Source of the DNA: Nitrincola salilacus
Lineage (GTDB): Bacteria; Pseudomonadota; Gammaproteobacteria; Pseudomonadales; Balneatricaceae
NCBI RefSeq assembly: GCF_046271865.1
Contig: NZ_CP176580.1
Span: forward strand, 4,588,001 to 4,652,000
Direction: 5' to 3'
DNA length: 64,000 nt
Part shown: positions 46,506 to 53,364 of the stretch, one piece after another
Layout of the letters: the number at the start of each line of letters is the position of its first letter
How positions within the stretch are numbered: the stretch's first letter is position 1
The notes under the pieces: generated by a model
The model's input: the letters and a program-made list of their open reading frames with translations, nothing else
What the model was told of the DNA's origin: nothing
The model's database searches: none
Translations under genes and position numbers: made by a program

Positions 46506-47117
46506 TTAACTGCTGAGAGGAAGCCAGGCACCGATCAGTATGAACAGGCTGCCACAGACTCGATTGAACCCCTTGCCACAACGCCCCAGCCAACCGGATA
46601 CACGACCGGCAAACCCTGCGATGAACAGCTCCGTAAGGCACTCTATCAGCACAAACGTGGCCGCCATAATGACAAACTGCAGCCAGAGATCTACCTCAGG
46701 GTTGATAAACTGAGGCAGAAACGCCGCAAAAAACAGGATCGCCTTGGGGTTGGCAAGCGCCGCCAAAAACCCTTGCCGCGCCATATGCCAGCGGCTGACC
46801 CTGCCCTTCAGATTACCCACTCCACCACCCGGAGAGGGCGAGCGCCACACCTGAATACCCAGCCAGACCAGATACAGCCCACCGACAATCTTCATCACCA
46901 GCAACAACTCCCCTGCCAGACTCAGCAACGACGCAATGCCAAACATGGACAGACCGATCACCGCAGCGAAACCCAATGCCCCACCGGCTATCGTTGCCAG
47001 CGTTCGCGTCGGCCCATGCAGTGCACCGTGTGTCAGCGCCAACAGACCATTTGGGCCGGGTGTCAGTGAAAGGCCAAGCGTGGCCACCATATAGATCAAC
47101 CAAGTATCCAGCGTCAT
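46506..47117 (-). CDS. LysE/RhtB family exporter
   Basis: A 203-residue protein with six hydrophobic segments. AGGAG five bases upstream selects 47117 and not 47156. GLSLTPGPNGLLALTHGA is the family signature. These exporters remove amino acids such as threonine, homoserine or lysine across the inner membrane. It is divergent from an AraC-type regulator with 102 bases between, which is the usual arrangement for regulated export. Confidence 0.88.
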   Translation of the reverse strand: MTLDTWLIYMVATLGLSLTPGPNGLLALTHGALHGPTRTLATIAGGALGFAAVIGLSMFGIASLLSLAGELLLVMKIVGGLYLVWLGIQVWRSPSPGGGVGNLKGRVSRWHMARQGFLAALANPKAILFFAAFLPQFINPEVDLWLQFVIMAATFVLIECLTELFIAGFAGRVSGWLGRCGKGFNRVCGSLFILIGAWLPLSS

Positions 47118-47219
47118 AACAACTCCTGTGAATAATCGGTGCATTATGCTCGCCACAGACGGATACAGCCCTGTATTATCAAGACATCATAAGGTCATTT
47201 TTAGACATATGGAGGTAAC

Positions 47220-48191
47220 ATGCAGACACCGGATGTTGGCTTTCTGCTGCTTCCTTTGCCAGGATTTGCACTACTCCCGTTCGGCGGCTTTCTCGACAAG
47301 CTGCGCTTCTCGGCCGACGATGAGGACCTCAGCCGTCAGCGCTACTGTCGCTGGCAGATACTCGGCCTGGAGGCAGATGAAACCATCACGGCCAGCTGTG
47401 GTGTGGAGGTCAGGGTGCAGGCCACACCGGGTGAGCTTGATTGGTCCGACTACCAATATCTGGTTATCTTCGGCGCACGCGAAGCAGAACAGACTCAGCG
47501 TCTGGCACCCCAGTACCGTGCCCTGCTGCGTCAGGCCAACTCACACGGACTCAATCTGGTCAGTATCGATAACGCCTGCTTTCTGCTGGCCACAGCAGGG
47601 CTTCTGAACAGGCATCGCGTAGCCGTGCACTGGCGCCACGCCCGCGAGTTTGCCACCCAATTCCCGCATATCGAGATGACCACCGACCAGCTCTACCTAC
47701 TGGATGGCTCACGTATCAGTTGCGCCGGCGGTAGTGCTGCGATCGACCTGGGCACCGAGCTGATCAGCCGCCACTGCGGCAGAGAGCGTGCACTCAAGGG
47801 GCTGGCCGATATGCTGGTGGACGAAACCCGGGAAACCGGGCACCGACTCAAATCCCTGCAACCCGAACCGGATGCCAACCGCCACCTGACTCGGGCACTG
47901 GCCTTGATGCGCCAATATCTGGGCACCCCGATGACTATCGACGCACTGGCCGCTCAGGTCAGTGTGGGCAGGCGCCAGCTGGATCGTCTGTTTGTCGCCC
48001 GGTTCAACTGCCCGGCTCGCGCCTACTGGCAGGAGATGCGCCTGAAGCACCTGGCCTGGCGCCTGCAGCATACCCATCATCATCTGGCACAACTCGCCGA
48101 GGAGGTGGGTATGCCGGATGTGGGGTATCTGAGCAAGTGTTTTAAGCGGCGGTTTGGGGTGACGCCAGGGGTGTATCGGCGGAGGGGGTGA
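47220..48191 (+). CDS. GlxA-family transcriptional regulator (DJ-1/PfpI plus AraC)
   Basis: A 323-residue regulator: an N-terminal class I amidotransferase-like domain (about 5-190) and a C-terminal AraC helix-turn-helix (about 220-320; MTIDALAAQVSVGRRQLDRLF, FKRRFGVTPGVYRRR). The position of the catalytic Cys in this fold is at NACFLLA, so an enzyme-like residue remains. GlxA regulators respond to amino acids or amines such as arginine or choline derivatives. It probably controls the divergent LysE-type exporter. Confidence 0.88.
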   Translation: MQTPDVGFLLLPLPGFALLPFGGFLDKLRFSADDEDLSRQRYCRWQILGLEADETITASCGVEVRVQATPGELDWSDYQYLVIFGAREAEQTQRLAPQYRALLRQANSHGLNLVSIDNACFLLATAGLLNRHRVAVHWRHAREFATQFPHIEMTTDQLYLLDGSRISCAGGSAAIDLGTELISRHCGRERALKGLADMLVDETRETGHRLKSLQPEPDANRHLTRALALMRQYLGTPMTIDALAAQVSVGRRQLDRLFVARFNCPARAYWQEMRLKHLAWRLQHTHHHLAQLAEEVGMPDVGYLSKCFKRRFGVTPGVYRRRG

Positions 48192-48310
48192 TCTGATAGT
48201 CGGCACCCATTCCATTCATTCCCGGCTTTTGAAAAGCTCTTTCATTCGCTCAATATCAGCAACGGTGTCTATCGCCATCCTTCAATAAGACTAGCATTCT
48301 GAAGAAGGCG

Positions 48311-50500
48311 CTATTGGTCTAGAACGCGTACAAACTCTCCTACAACACAGTATTGCAAGTCTTCATCATCCATTAGCTCAATGGGCTGGAAGCTGTCATC
48401 GTAAGAGTTAGGTTTCAGCTGAATACGGGCGTGGCACCAACCACTTTCGTCCTCAGATTTAAAGCTTTCGTAAACCTTAACTGTGTATCGTGAGCCTGAT
48501 TCTGCATCAATAGCATCAATGCATTCCACCAAGACCGTCTTTCCATTTCGGGTGCCGCCACTATCCACACTGAATAAGCATAAGGCGTTATTTGGAATAA
48601 CCCGGTTCATGGATTCACCAATGACCCTACAGGCGAACATGCCTTCACTCACTCGGGTGCCCTCGGGTACGGCAACCCAATCCCGGTGCTCAGCGAAATG
48701 AATATCACTGAAATTGCCGGCAGCAACCTGTAAGTCAAACAGCGGCACGGCATTCACATAGGGCTCAAGTTCTACCACACTGGAGGCTTCCGCCTGCATC
48801 TCGTCGGCATGAACTGGAATATGTTGTTTGAAGTAATCCCGCAGAGCATCGTCACAGGCATAGACAAAGGTTCCGCGAATGCCTCGCATCATAATGGTCC
48901 GATAAATGTTGATGATGTACTGCTTCAGCTCTGCCGGATCCTCAATGCCTTGTCTGCCGGTGCGGTCATGGTAGTTACCTTTGACGATCACTATAGACTG
49001 ACTTTGAGGGTCGTACCGGATCTCTTCACCAAATATGATGCCAGCATAGTTCAGGTCATAACCCTGAGTAGTATGAATGCACCCTACTTCCTTGTGTGAA
49101 TTTTCCTTGTTGATCCAGTCGGTGTTTGTGCTATTCCAGCGCAAATGAACGCCGCCGATCACAATGTCATAGGCATCGACATCCCTCTTGGATACCCATG
49201 GCCAGGAATAACCGGCAATCATGCGAGACAACCCTACTTGTCGCTCCTTTTCATTAAGGGTATTGACCATATCCCCTAGTGAGTCAAACACCTCAAACTC
49301 ATAGTTCTTGGTGGTAAAAACGGCTCCATCATCAACACGGCAATTAAGCAGCTTGTCGATAAACTCAACATAGGGTTGCCCTGCCTTCACCCGAAACTGA
49401 GACAGCAACTGATGCGTCACCGAACCTCTGGACGACTTCAGGCGCTGGAAATCTTCTACATCCGCATCAGAAGGCTTGATGGATTGGCCCTGATCATAAA
49501 AGAAAATGGCTTTATCCGATTGCTGGCACACCCAGTCCACTTCACTGCAACTATATTTGTCCATACCCAGCGCATCACAGGCCTTGTCGAAGCTGCCGAA
49601 ATAAGCGCCAAGGTTCTTACGTTTGCGTAAGCGATGGGACTCGTCCACCAGCACGATGTCATAGTGCTGATTGGAAAGCTCAGACGGGCTGATAACCATC
49701 TTCGGGCTAAGTCCTGAAACGTGCTTAAAGGCTTTTTTAAGGGTTGTCCGGAACGAGGTCATCGGTACCACAAGCGCCATCTTTGGCTTGGGCATTTTTT
49801 GTCTGAGCGCTGCCAGCAGAGAGCGAATCTCGGCCTCCTCATCGGTGAACTCCCTCAGCTCAACTCGGTGATCTTCTGCATGGAGCAACTTGAACAGAAA
49901 GATCGCTAAAACTGACTTACCGGTTCCAGCTCCCCCTTCAACCACGATGTTCCGCACATCAGGATTAAGTAGTTCATGCATGATAGTTAGCAACCCCTGC
50001 CGTTGGTCAAAAGACAGGGATTTGTAAGGAGAGTATTTGAATACGTCTGAGTTATCGAGGTAGTCGAGGGTTCGAGAAACCACACCACAGGCAATCAGAC
50101 GGTTCCAGACTTCCCGGAATACATCATCGTACAGGGAACCGCGCTGGTAATAGTTGTGATCAACCAGTCCGAGATTGCCGTTCAGCAGGTTGTATTTACC
50201 ATCAGCCGCTATGTATTTAATCAGCATCGACTCAACATCCAAAGTAGCGGATTTGTTGAAATACCCACTGGTAATCAAGTGAACAGCTGTCAACAGTTGC
50301 TTCTCGTCATGTTTGAGGTGCGTACTCATTCGGGTGAGCGCATCTGTGGTTTCGCCGATATAGGCCTGCAGTTGTTTTTCGTCACTGAGGATGTACACCA
50401 GAGGCCAGCTACCAGTAGCGAAGGCATTGTCGCGCAAATCGTCAAGGGCTTCCCGGCTGAAAGGGAAACGCTGTACTTCAACCATCGACGAATGACTCAT
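48311..50500 (-). CDS. GIY-YIG nuclease / SF1 helicase (DUF2075) / S24 peptidase fusion
   Basis: A 729-residue multidomain protein. Residues 33-110: GIY-YIG-type nuclease (PLVYILSDEK, QAYIGETTDALTRM). Residues 160-560: superfamily 1 helicase of the DUF2075 group, with Walker A GGAGTGKSV (189-197), DESH at 286-289, LSQFRV (366-371), and CIHTTQGYDLNY. Residues 585-729: LexA-like S24 domain with VAAG (592-595, cut expected between 594 and 595), Ser630 in GESMNRVIP and Lys675 in YTVKVYE. Ser lies 35 and Lys 80 residues after the Gly, close to LexA. It is translated from an ATG that overlaps the MazG-like stop (ATGA). Likely anti-phage or DNA-damage role; inference. Confidence 0.85.
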   Translation of the reverse strand: MSHSSMVEVQRFPFSREALDDLRDNAFATGSWPLVYILSDEKQLQAYIGETTDALTRMSTHLKHDEKQLLTAVHLITSGYFNKSATLDVESMLIKYIAADGKYNLLNGNLGLVDHNYYQRGSLYDDVFREVWNRLIACGVVSRTLDYLDNSDVFKYSPYKSLSFDQRQGLLTIMHELLNPDVRNIVVEGGAGTGKSVLAIFLFKLLHAEDHRVELREFTDEEAEIRSLLAALRQKMPKPKMALVVPMTSFRTTLKKAFKHVSGLSPKMVISPSELSNQHYDIVLVDESHRLRKRKNLGAYFGSFDKACDALGMDKYSCSEVDWVCQQSDKAIFFYDQGQSIKPSDADVEDFQRLKSSRGSVTHQLLSQFRVKAGQPYVEFIDKLLNCRVDDGAVFTTKNYEFEVFDSLGDMVNTLNEKERQVGLSRMIAGYSWPWVSKRDVDAYDIVIGGVHLRWNSTNTDWINKENSHKEVGCIHTTQGYDLNYAGIIFGEEIRYDPQSQSIVIVKGNYHDRTGRQGIEDPAELKQYIINIYRTIMMRGIRGTFVYACDDALRDYFKQHIPVHADEMQAEASSVVELEPYVNAVPLFDLQVAAGNFSDIHFAEHRDWVAVPEGTRVSEGMFACRVIGESMNRVIPNNALCLFSVDSGGTRNGKTVLVECIDAIDAESGSRYTVKVYESFKSEDESGWCHARIQLKPNSYDDSFQPIELMDDEDLQYCVVGEFVRVLDQ

Positions 50501-50817
50501 AGTTCGGTGTACTTTGTTGCTTTGCCTTTTGCCTTGCTGACTGGGTATTTCTTTTCGTTCAGCGCGATCTTGTCGAGAACAATTTTTTCGACATCCAGGT
50601 CATAGTTGTCAGCCAACAGCAACGCGTAGGCAATAACATCGGCCAACTCTTCCTTAATCTTGTTTACGTCGGCCTGTTCCGGCGATTTCCAAAGGAACAG
50701 CTCCAGTAGCTCCGCTGCCTCAATACTCAGAGCCATCGATAAATCCTTGGGGTTGTGGAACTGTTTCCAGTCTCTATCATCCCGGAACTGACGCAACCGA
50801 GCCATCACCTCATTCAT
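50497..50817 (-). CDS. MazG-like nucleotide pyrophosphohydrolase
   Basis: A 106-residue all-helical protein. GGAG seven bases upstream sets the start at 50817. SIEAAELLELFLW and EELADVIAYALLLAD carry the E-x-x-E...E-x-x-D metal-binding set of the MazG/dCTPase-type fold. It would hydrolyse (d)NTPs to monophosphates, as in dNTP-depletion defence or pool cleaning. It is the first gene of a two-gene operon, overlapping the helicase fusion by four bases, so both proteins are probably made together. Confidence 0.88.
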   Translation of the reverse strand: MNEVMARLRQFRDDRDWKQFHNPKDLSMALSIEAAELLELFLWKSPEQADVNKIKEELADVIAYALLLADNYDLDVEKIVLDKIALNEKKYPVSKAKGKATKYTEL

Positions 50818-51272
50818 CAAAACACTCCATTTACCTGATGCACGAGACCGCCACTTTTTCAGTAAGAGATCCCCAAAATGGTAACCCTAAGGCAGTCTTG
50901 GTCAGAACATTAGCAGACTTATAAAGGATACAGAAATCCGCTTATCTCCAGTGCCTTCATGTTATAACAGCCTGTGCTCATTGAGCCATCCCAAAGCAAA
51001 GGCTCAATGATAGTTAAGACAGACCTAGACCTGTTCAACGCTCTTACAGTCATTGGTCACCGGGACATCTCCTGGCACCCCTTCATAAAAAGAACATGCC
51101 AGTAAACAGAATAATTAGCCACAATACAGTATTTGATCTATAAGCTAATGATGTCTTCCCTCAGGGATGTTGTGGAAGAGGCTCAACAATGTTGTTGTCA
51201 CCATAAACATCGCCGATCAAATGTTGCCTAAGGATTATGAGCACACAGAAGTAATCACAGAGAGAATGACGA
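50818..51272. other. 455-bp region without a gene
   Basis: Between the MazG-like gene and the small secreted peptide. It is moderately AT-rich and holds the hairpin at 50978-51010; the promoters of both flanking genes should lie here, but none reads clearly and no LexA-type box was found. Confidence 0.6.
50978..51010. repeat. Perfect inverted repeat in the MazG upstream region
   Basis: TCATTGAGCC (50978-50987) and GGCTCAATGA (51001-51010) are perfect complements around a 13-base spacer. There is no T-run, so it may be an operator or an RNA hairpin rather than a terminator. Confidence 0.6.
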
Positions 51273-51416
51273 ATGAAAAAGTTACTGGCTTTGGCTTTGG
51301 TTCTCCTTTTCACCAGCAGTCTGGCATTTGCACATGGTGGCGGTTGCCGTAAGAGCTCTCCTCCTGGACAGTGCTGCCATATGGATAACAGTGCAGGCAG
51401 GGTTCATTGCCACTAA
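51273..51416 (+). CDS. Small secreted His/Cys-rich peptide
   Basis: A 47-residue gene. The first 20 residues are a signal peptide (MKKLLALALVLLFTSSLAFA), cut before HGGG. The mature 27 residues hold HGGGC, a QCCH pair and end in VHCH: four Cys-type and four His residues in total, typical of the small HGG...CHxD...HCH family found next to calcium- or nuclease-related genes. It may bind a metal in the periplasm. AGAGAG lies about 10 bases upstream. Its TAA overlaps the end of the convergent NERD gene by four bases. Confidence 0.7.
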   Translation: MKKLLALALVLLFTSSLAFAHGGGCRKSSPPGQCCHMDNSAGRVHCH

Positions 51417-52324
51417 ACCCTTTCTCTATCAACATTTCGAACACGCTGCTCAACCTGATAAGACACCGCCTTCACCTGCCCCAGCTCCAGCGCACCGGCA
51501 CTTAGCCGAGGTAGCTGAGTTGGGAGTTCTTTAGCGCTCAGCACATATGGATCCATTGCTCTCTGCTTTCGCTCTACATACCAACCCGGCAATACAAGCA
51601 CCCCAGCCACCGGCACATCAAACCCAGTAGCATCAGCCAGCCATCTTTTCACAGTTCTTACATTCATACGAACCTGCTCAAGTGGCTTTTTCTCAAAGTG
51701 GCCCGGAAAGTGCAGGGTATCGTTTTCGAGCCGAACCCGGGCTTGTTTCTTACCATCCACAACTTGCTTCGAGCGCCCTTTCGTCTCAATCACAAACACG
51801 CCATTAGGACTCACTACAAGATGATCAACATTGAAGCCGTCAAACTGTAGATCATGAAAGATTCGGTAAGGGTGATTTTCAGGCCGTATAATCTGCTCAA
51901 GCTCCTGCCCAACTGCCATTTCACACGCCAGTCCCAAACGCAGTATTGCCAACCTCTTCACAATGCCTACTGATTTGTAGATTTGGTATCCAACAACAGC
52001 AACCACAGTACAGACCGCGAAGAGCCACGTTCCCCAGCCCAACTGCTTGTCAGATAATTTTTCTTGAGCCAAAAAAATAAGAGGAACAGAGCTACTCATC
52101 ATGGGTATAGCGATGAAAACCCCCATGAGGTCCGACTGAAGATCATCAATCGTTTTTTGTAGACTGTATCCAGCAGGTCTCAGCAGATCAGCCCCGAGAG
52201 GGCTTGTCCGATTTTTCGACAGCAACCGCTTGGTATAGATCGCAATCCCTGTCAGTAAAAACAAAGGGGAAAGATAGAGAGCAACGACCAAAAGAGAGGT
52301 AAATAACGGAGAAAGCCAGTCCAT
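51413..52324 (-). CDS. Membrane-anchored NERD domain protein
   Basis: A 303-residue protein. Hydrophobic segments at about 6-29, 64-84 and 95-118 anchor it in the membrane. The C-terminal half is a NERD domain: EQIIRPENHPYRIFHDLQF, then DHLVVSPNGVFVIETKGR, with the D...E-x-K metal-binding arrangement of PD-(D/E)XK-like nucleases. NERD proteins are common in defence and plasmid settings and may cut DNA or RNA at the membrane. Start at 52324 (ATG); a GTG six bases earlier is possible. Convergent with the small secreted peptide. Confidence 0.85.
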   Translation of the reverse strand: MDWLSPLFTSLLVVALYLSPLFLLTGIAIYTKRLLSKNRTSPLGADLLRPAGYSLQKTIDDLQSDLMGVFIAIPMMSSSVPLIFLAQEKLSDKQLGWGTWLFAVCTVVAVVGYQIYKSVGIVKRLAILRLGLACEMAVGQELEQIIRPENHPYRIFHDLQFDGFNVDHLVVSPNGVFVIETKGRSKQVVDGKKQARVRLENDTLHFPGHFEKKPLEQVRMNVRTVKRWLADATGFDVPVAGVLVLPGWYVERKQRAMDPYVLSAKELPTQLPRLSAGALELGQVKAVSYQVEQRVRNVDRERV

Positions 52325-52443
52325 GACCACGAAGAGTCCTATTCAGCAATATCACCCGATAATAAACATTCCTCCGGTGTTAAACCACCCACTGTGACCA
52401 GATTGTGACCAACTCCGGAATTGCGCAGTTAACATCCGCCTGC

Positions 52444-52486
52444 GTGCCCGTGGCTCAGTTGGATAGAATAGCGATTTCCGAAAGCT
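52444..52486 (+). repeat. Degenerate 5' fragment of a tRNA-Arg gene
   Basis: On the plus strand about 38 bases from GTGCCCGTGGCTCAG through the TTTCCGAA loop match the first half of the intact tRNA-Arg (52604-52528) at about 31 positions, in the opposite orientation, 41 bases away. Only the acceptor-D-arm-anticodon part is present. It looks like a scar of integration or rearrangement at tRNA-Arg. Confidence 0.65.
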
Positions 52487-52527
52487 AAAATGCTGAAGTA
52501 AAAAGACAAAAGAGGGGATAAGCAAGA

Positions 52528-52604
52528 TGGCGCGCCCGGAGGGATTCGAACCCCCGACCAACAGGATCGGAACCTGCTACTCTATCCAGCTGAGCTACGG
52601 GCGC
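52528..52604 (-). tRNA. tRNA-Arg (anticodon CCG)
   Basis: Read on the minus strand the 77-base gene folds into a full cloverleaf: acceptor GCGCCCG with CGGGCGC, D arm GCTCAGCTGGATAGAGT, anticodon loop TTCCGAT (anticodon CCG), T arm GGGGGTTCGAATCCCTC, and an encoded CCA end. Confidence 0.95.
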
Positions 52605-52806
52605 GTAGGCTGGTGTTACAGGGCGCCAATCTTACGCAGGTATGATCATTTTGCCAAGTCCTGACGAATAAGATCTGAAATGCCGCATTTCCGTATGGCT
52701 ATTAAATCGGTATAATCGCCAGTCAAAATATGAGCAGCCTTGTCTGCACCTGAAGCCTTGGGCTGACGCAGGTGGCAGGTCAGGTATTTCTGCTACCGGT
52801 TTTCTT

Positions 52807-53265
52807 ATGAGTGATGAGGTCGTGACTGTGAACAAATTTGCTGCAAAAGCTGCATCCGCACTGTGCACACTGGGACTGGGTCTGGTGTTGGCCGGCTCGA
52901 TTCATGCTGCTACTGATCGTGATGCGATCATTGAACGCATCAAGCCTCATGGCAATATCTGTGTGCAGGGTGATGAAACCTGCGGCACTGCTGCTGCCGC
53001 AGCTGCACCAGCCGCTGCAACTGCAGGTCGTACTGGTGAGTCCATCTATACTCGCAGTTGTGCTGCCTGCCACGGTACTGGTGTACTGGATGCACCAAAA
53101 TTCGGTGAAGGCCAGATGTCTGCACGTCTGAATGAAAAAGGCATGGATACGCTGCTGGCTAATGCCATCAACGGCATCAACGCCATGCCTGCACGCGGTA
53201 CCTGTGCTGACTGCTCCGATGAAGAGATCGAAGCCACCATTGAGTACATGCTGGCTAACGACTGA
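52807..53265 (+). CDS. Cytochrome c5 family protein
   Basis: Up to 152 residues; a GTG at 52828 with GAGG upstream is an alternative start and gives a better signal peptide (NKFAAKAASALCTLGLGLVLAG). The mature part has one haem-c site, CAACH, and the ending NAMPARGTCADCSDEEIEATI with the disulfide CADC pair typical of cytochrome c5. It carries electrons in the periplasm between the bc1-type complex and terminal oxidases. Alanine-rich linker after the signal peptide. Single gene, followed by a terminator shared with rep. Confidence 0.9.
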   Translation: MSDEVVTVNKFAAKAASALCTLGLGLVLAGSIHAATDRDAIIERIKPHGNICVQGDETCGTAAAAAAPAAATAGRTGESIYTRSCAACHGTGVLDAPKFGEGQMSARLNEKGMDTLLANAINGINAMPARGTCADCSDEEIEATIEYMLAND

Positions 53266-53283
53266 TCCTTTTCAGTGACTGTG

Positions 53284-53318
53284 AAGGTCAGACGGTCGCA
53301 CGATCGCCTGACCTTTTT
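53284..53318. terminator. Intrinsic terminator after the cytochrome c5 gene
   Basis: AAGGTCAG and CTGACCTT pair around a 16-base loop, followed by TTT; it lies between two convergent genes. Confidence 0.7.
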
Positions 53319-53364
53319 CTATTACAGAATTTAAAAGTTACAGAATTTCAAAACTACAGAGTCA
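53319..53364 (-). repeat. 16-bp tandem array at the rep stop codon
   Basis: On the minus strand the unit TGTAGTTTTGAAATTC (53358-53343) is repeated as a close copy at 53342-53327 and begins again at 53326. The rep TGA is six bases before the first unit. Stops TAG, TAA and TAA fall in different frames. Confidence 0.75.

Noticed and set aside
48311..50500. Calling the helicase fusion a Schlafen-type ribonuclease
   Set aside because: The helicase group is related to that of Schlafen proteins, but the N-terminal nuclease pattern is GIY-YIG rather than the Schlafen core.
50818..51272. LexA operator before the MazG-helicase operon
   Set aside because: No CTGT-N8-ACAG site could be found, so SOS control at the promoter is not supported.
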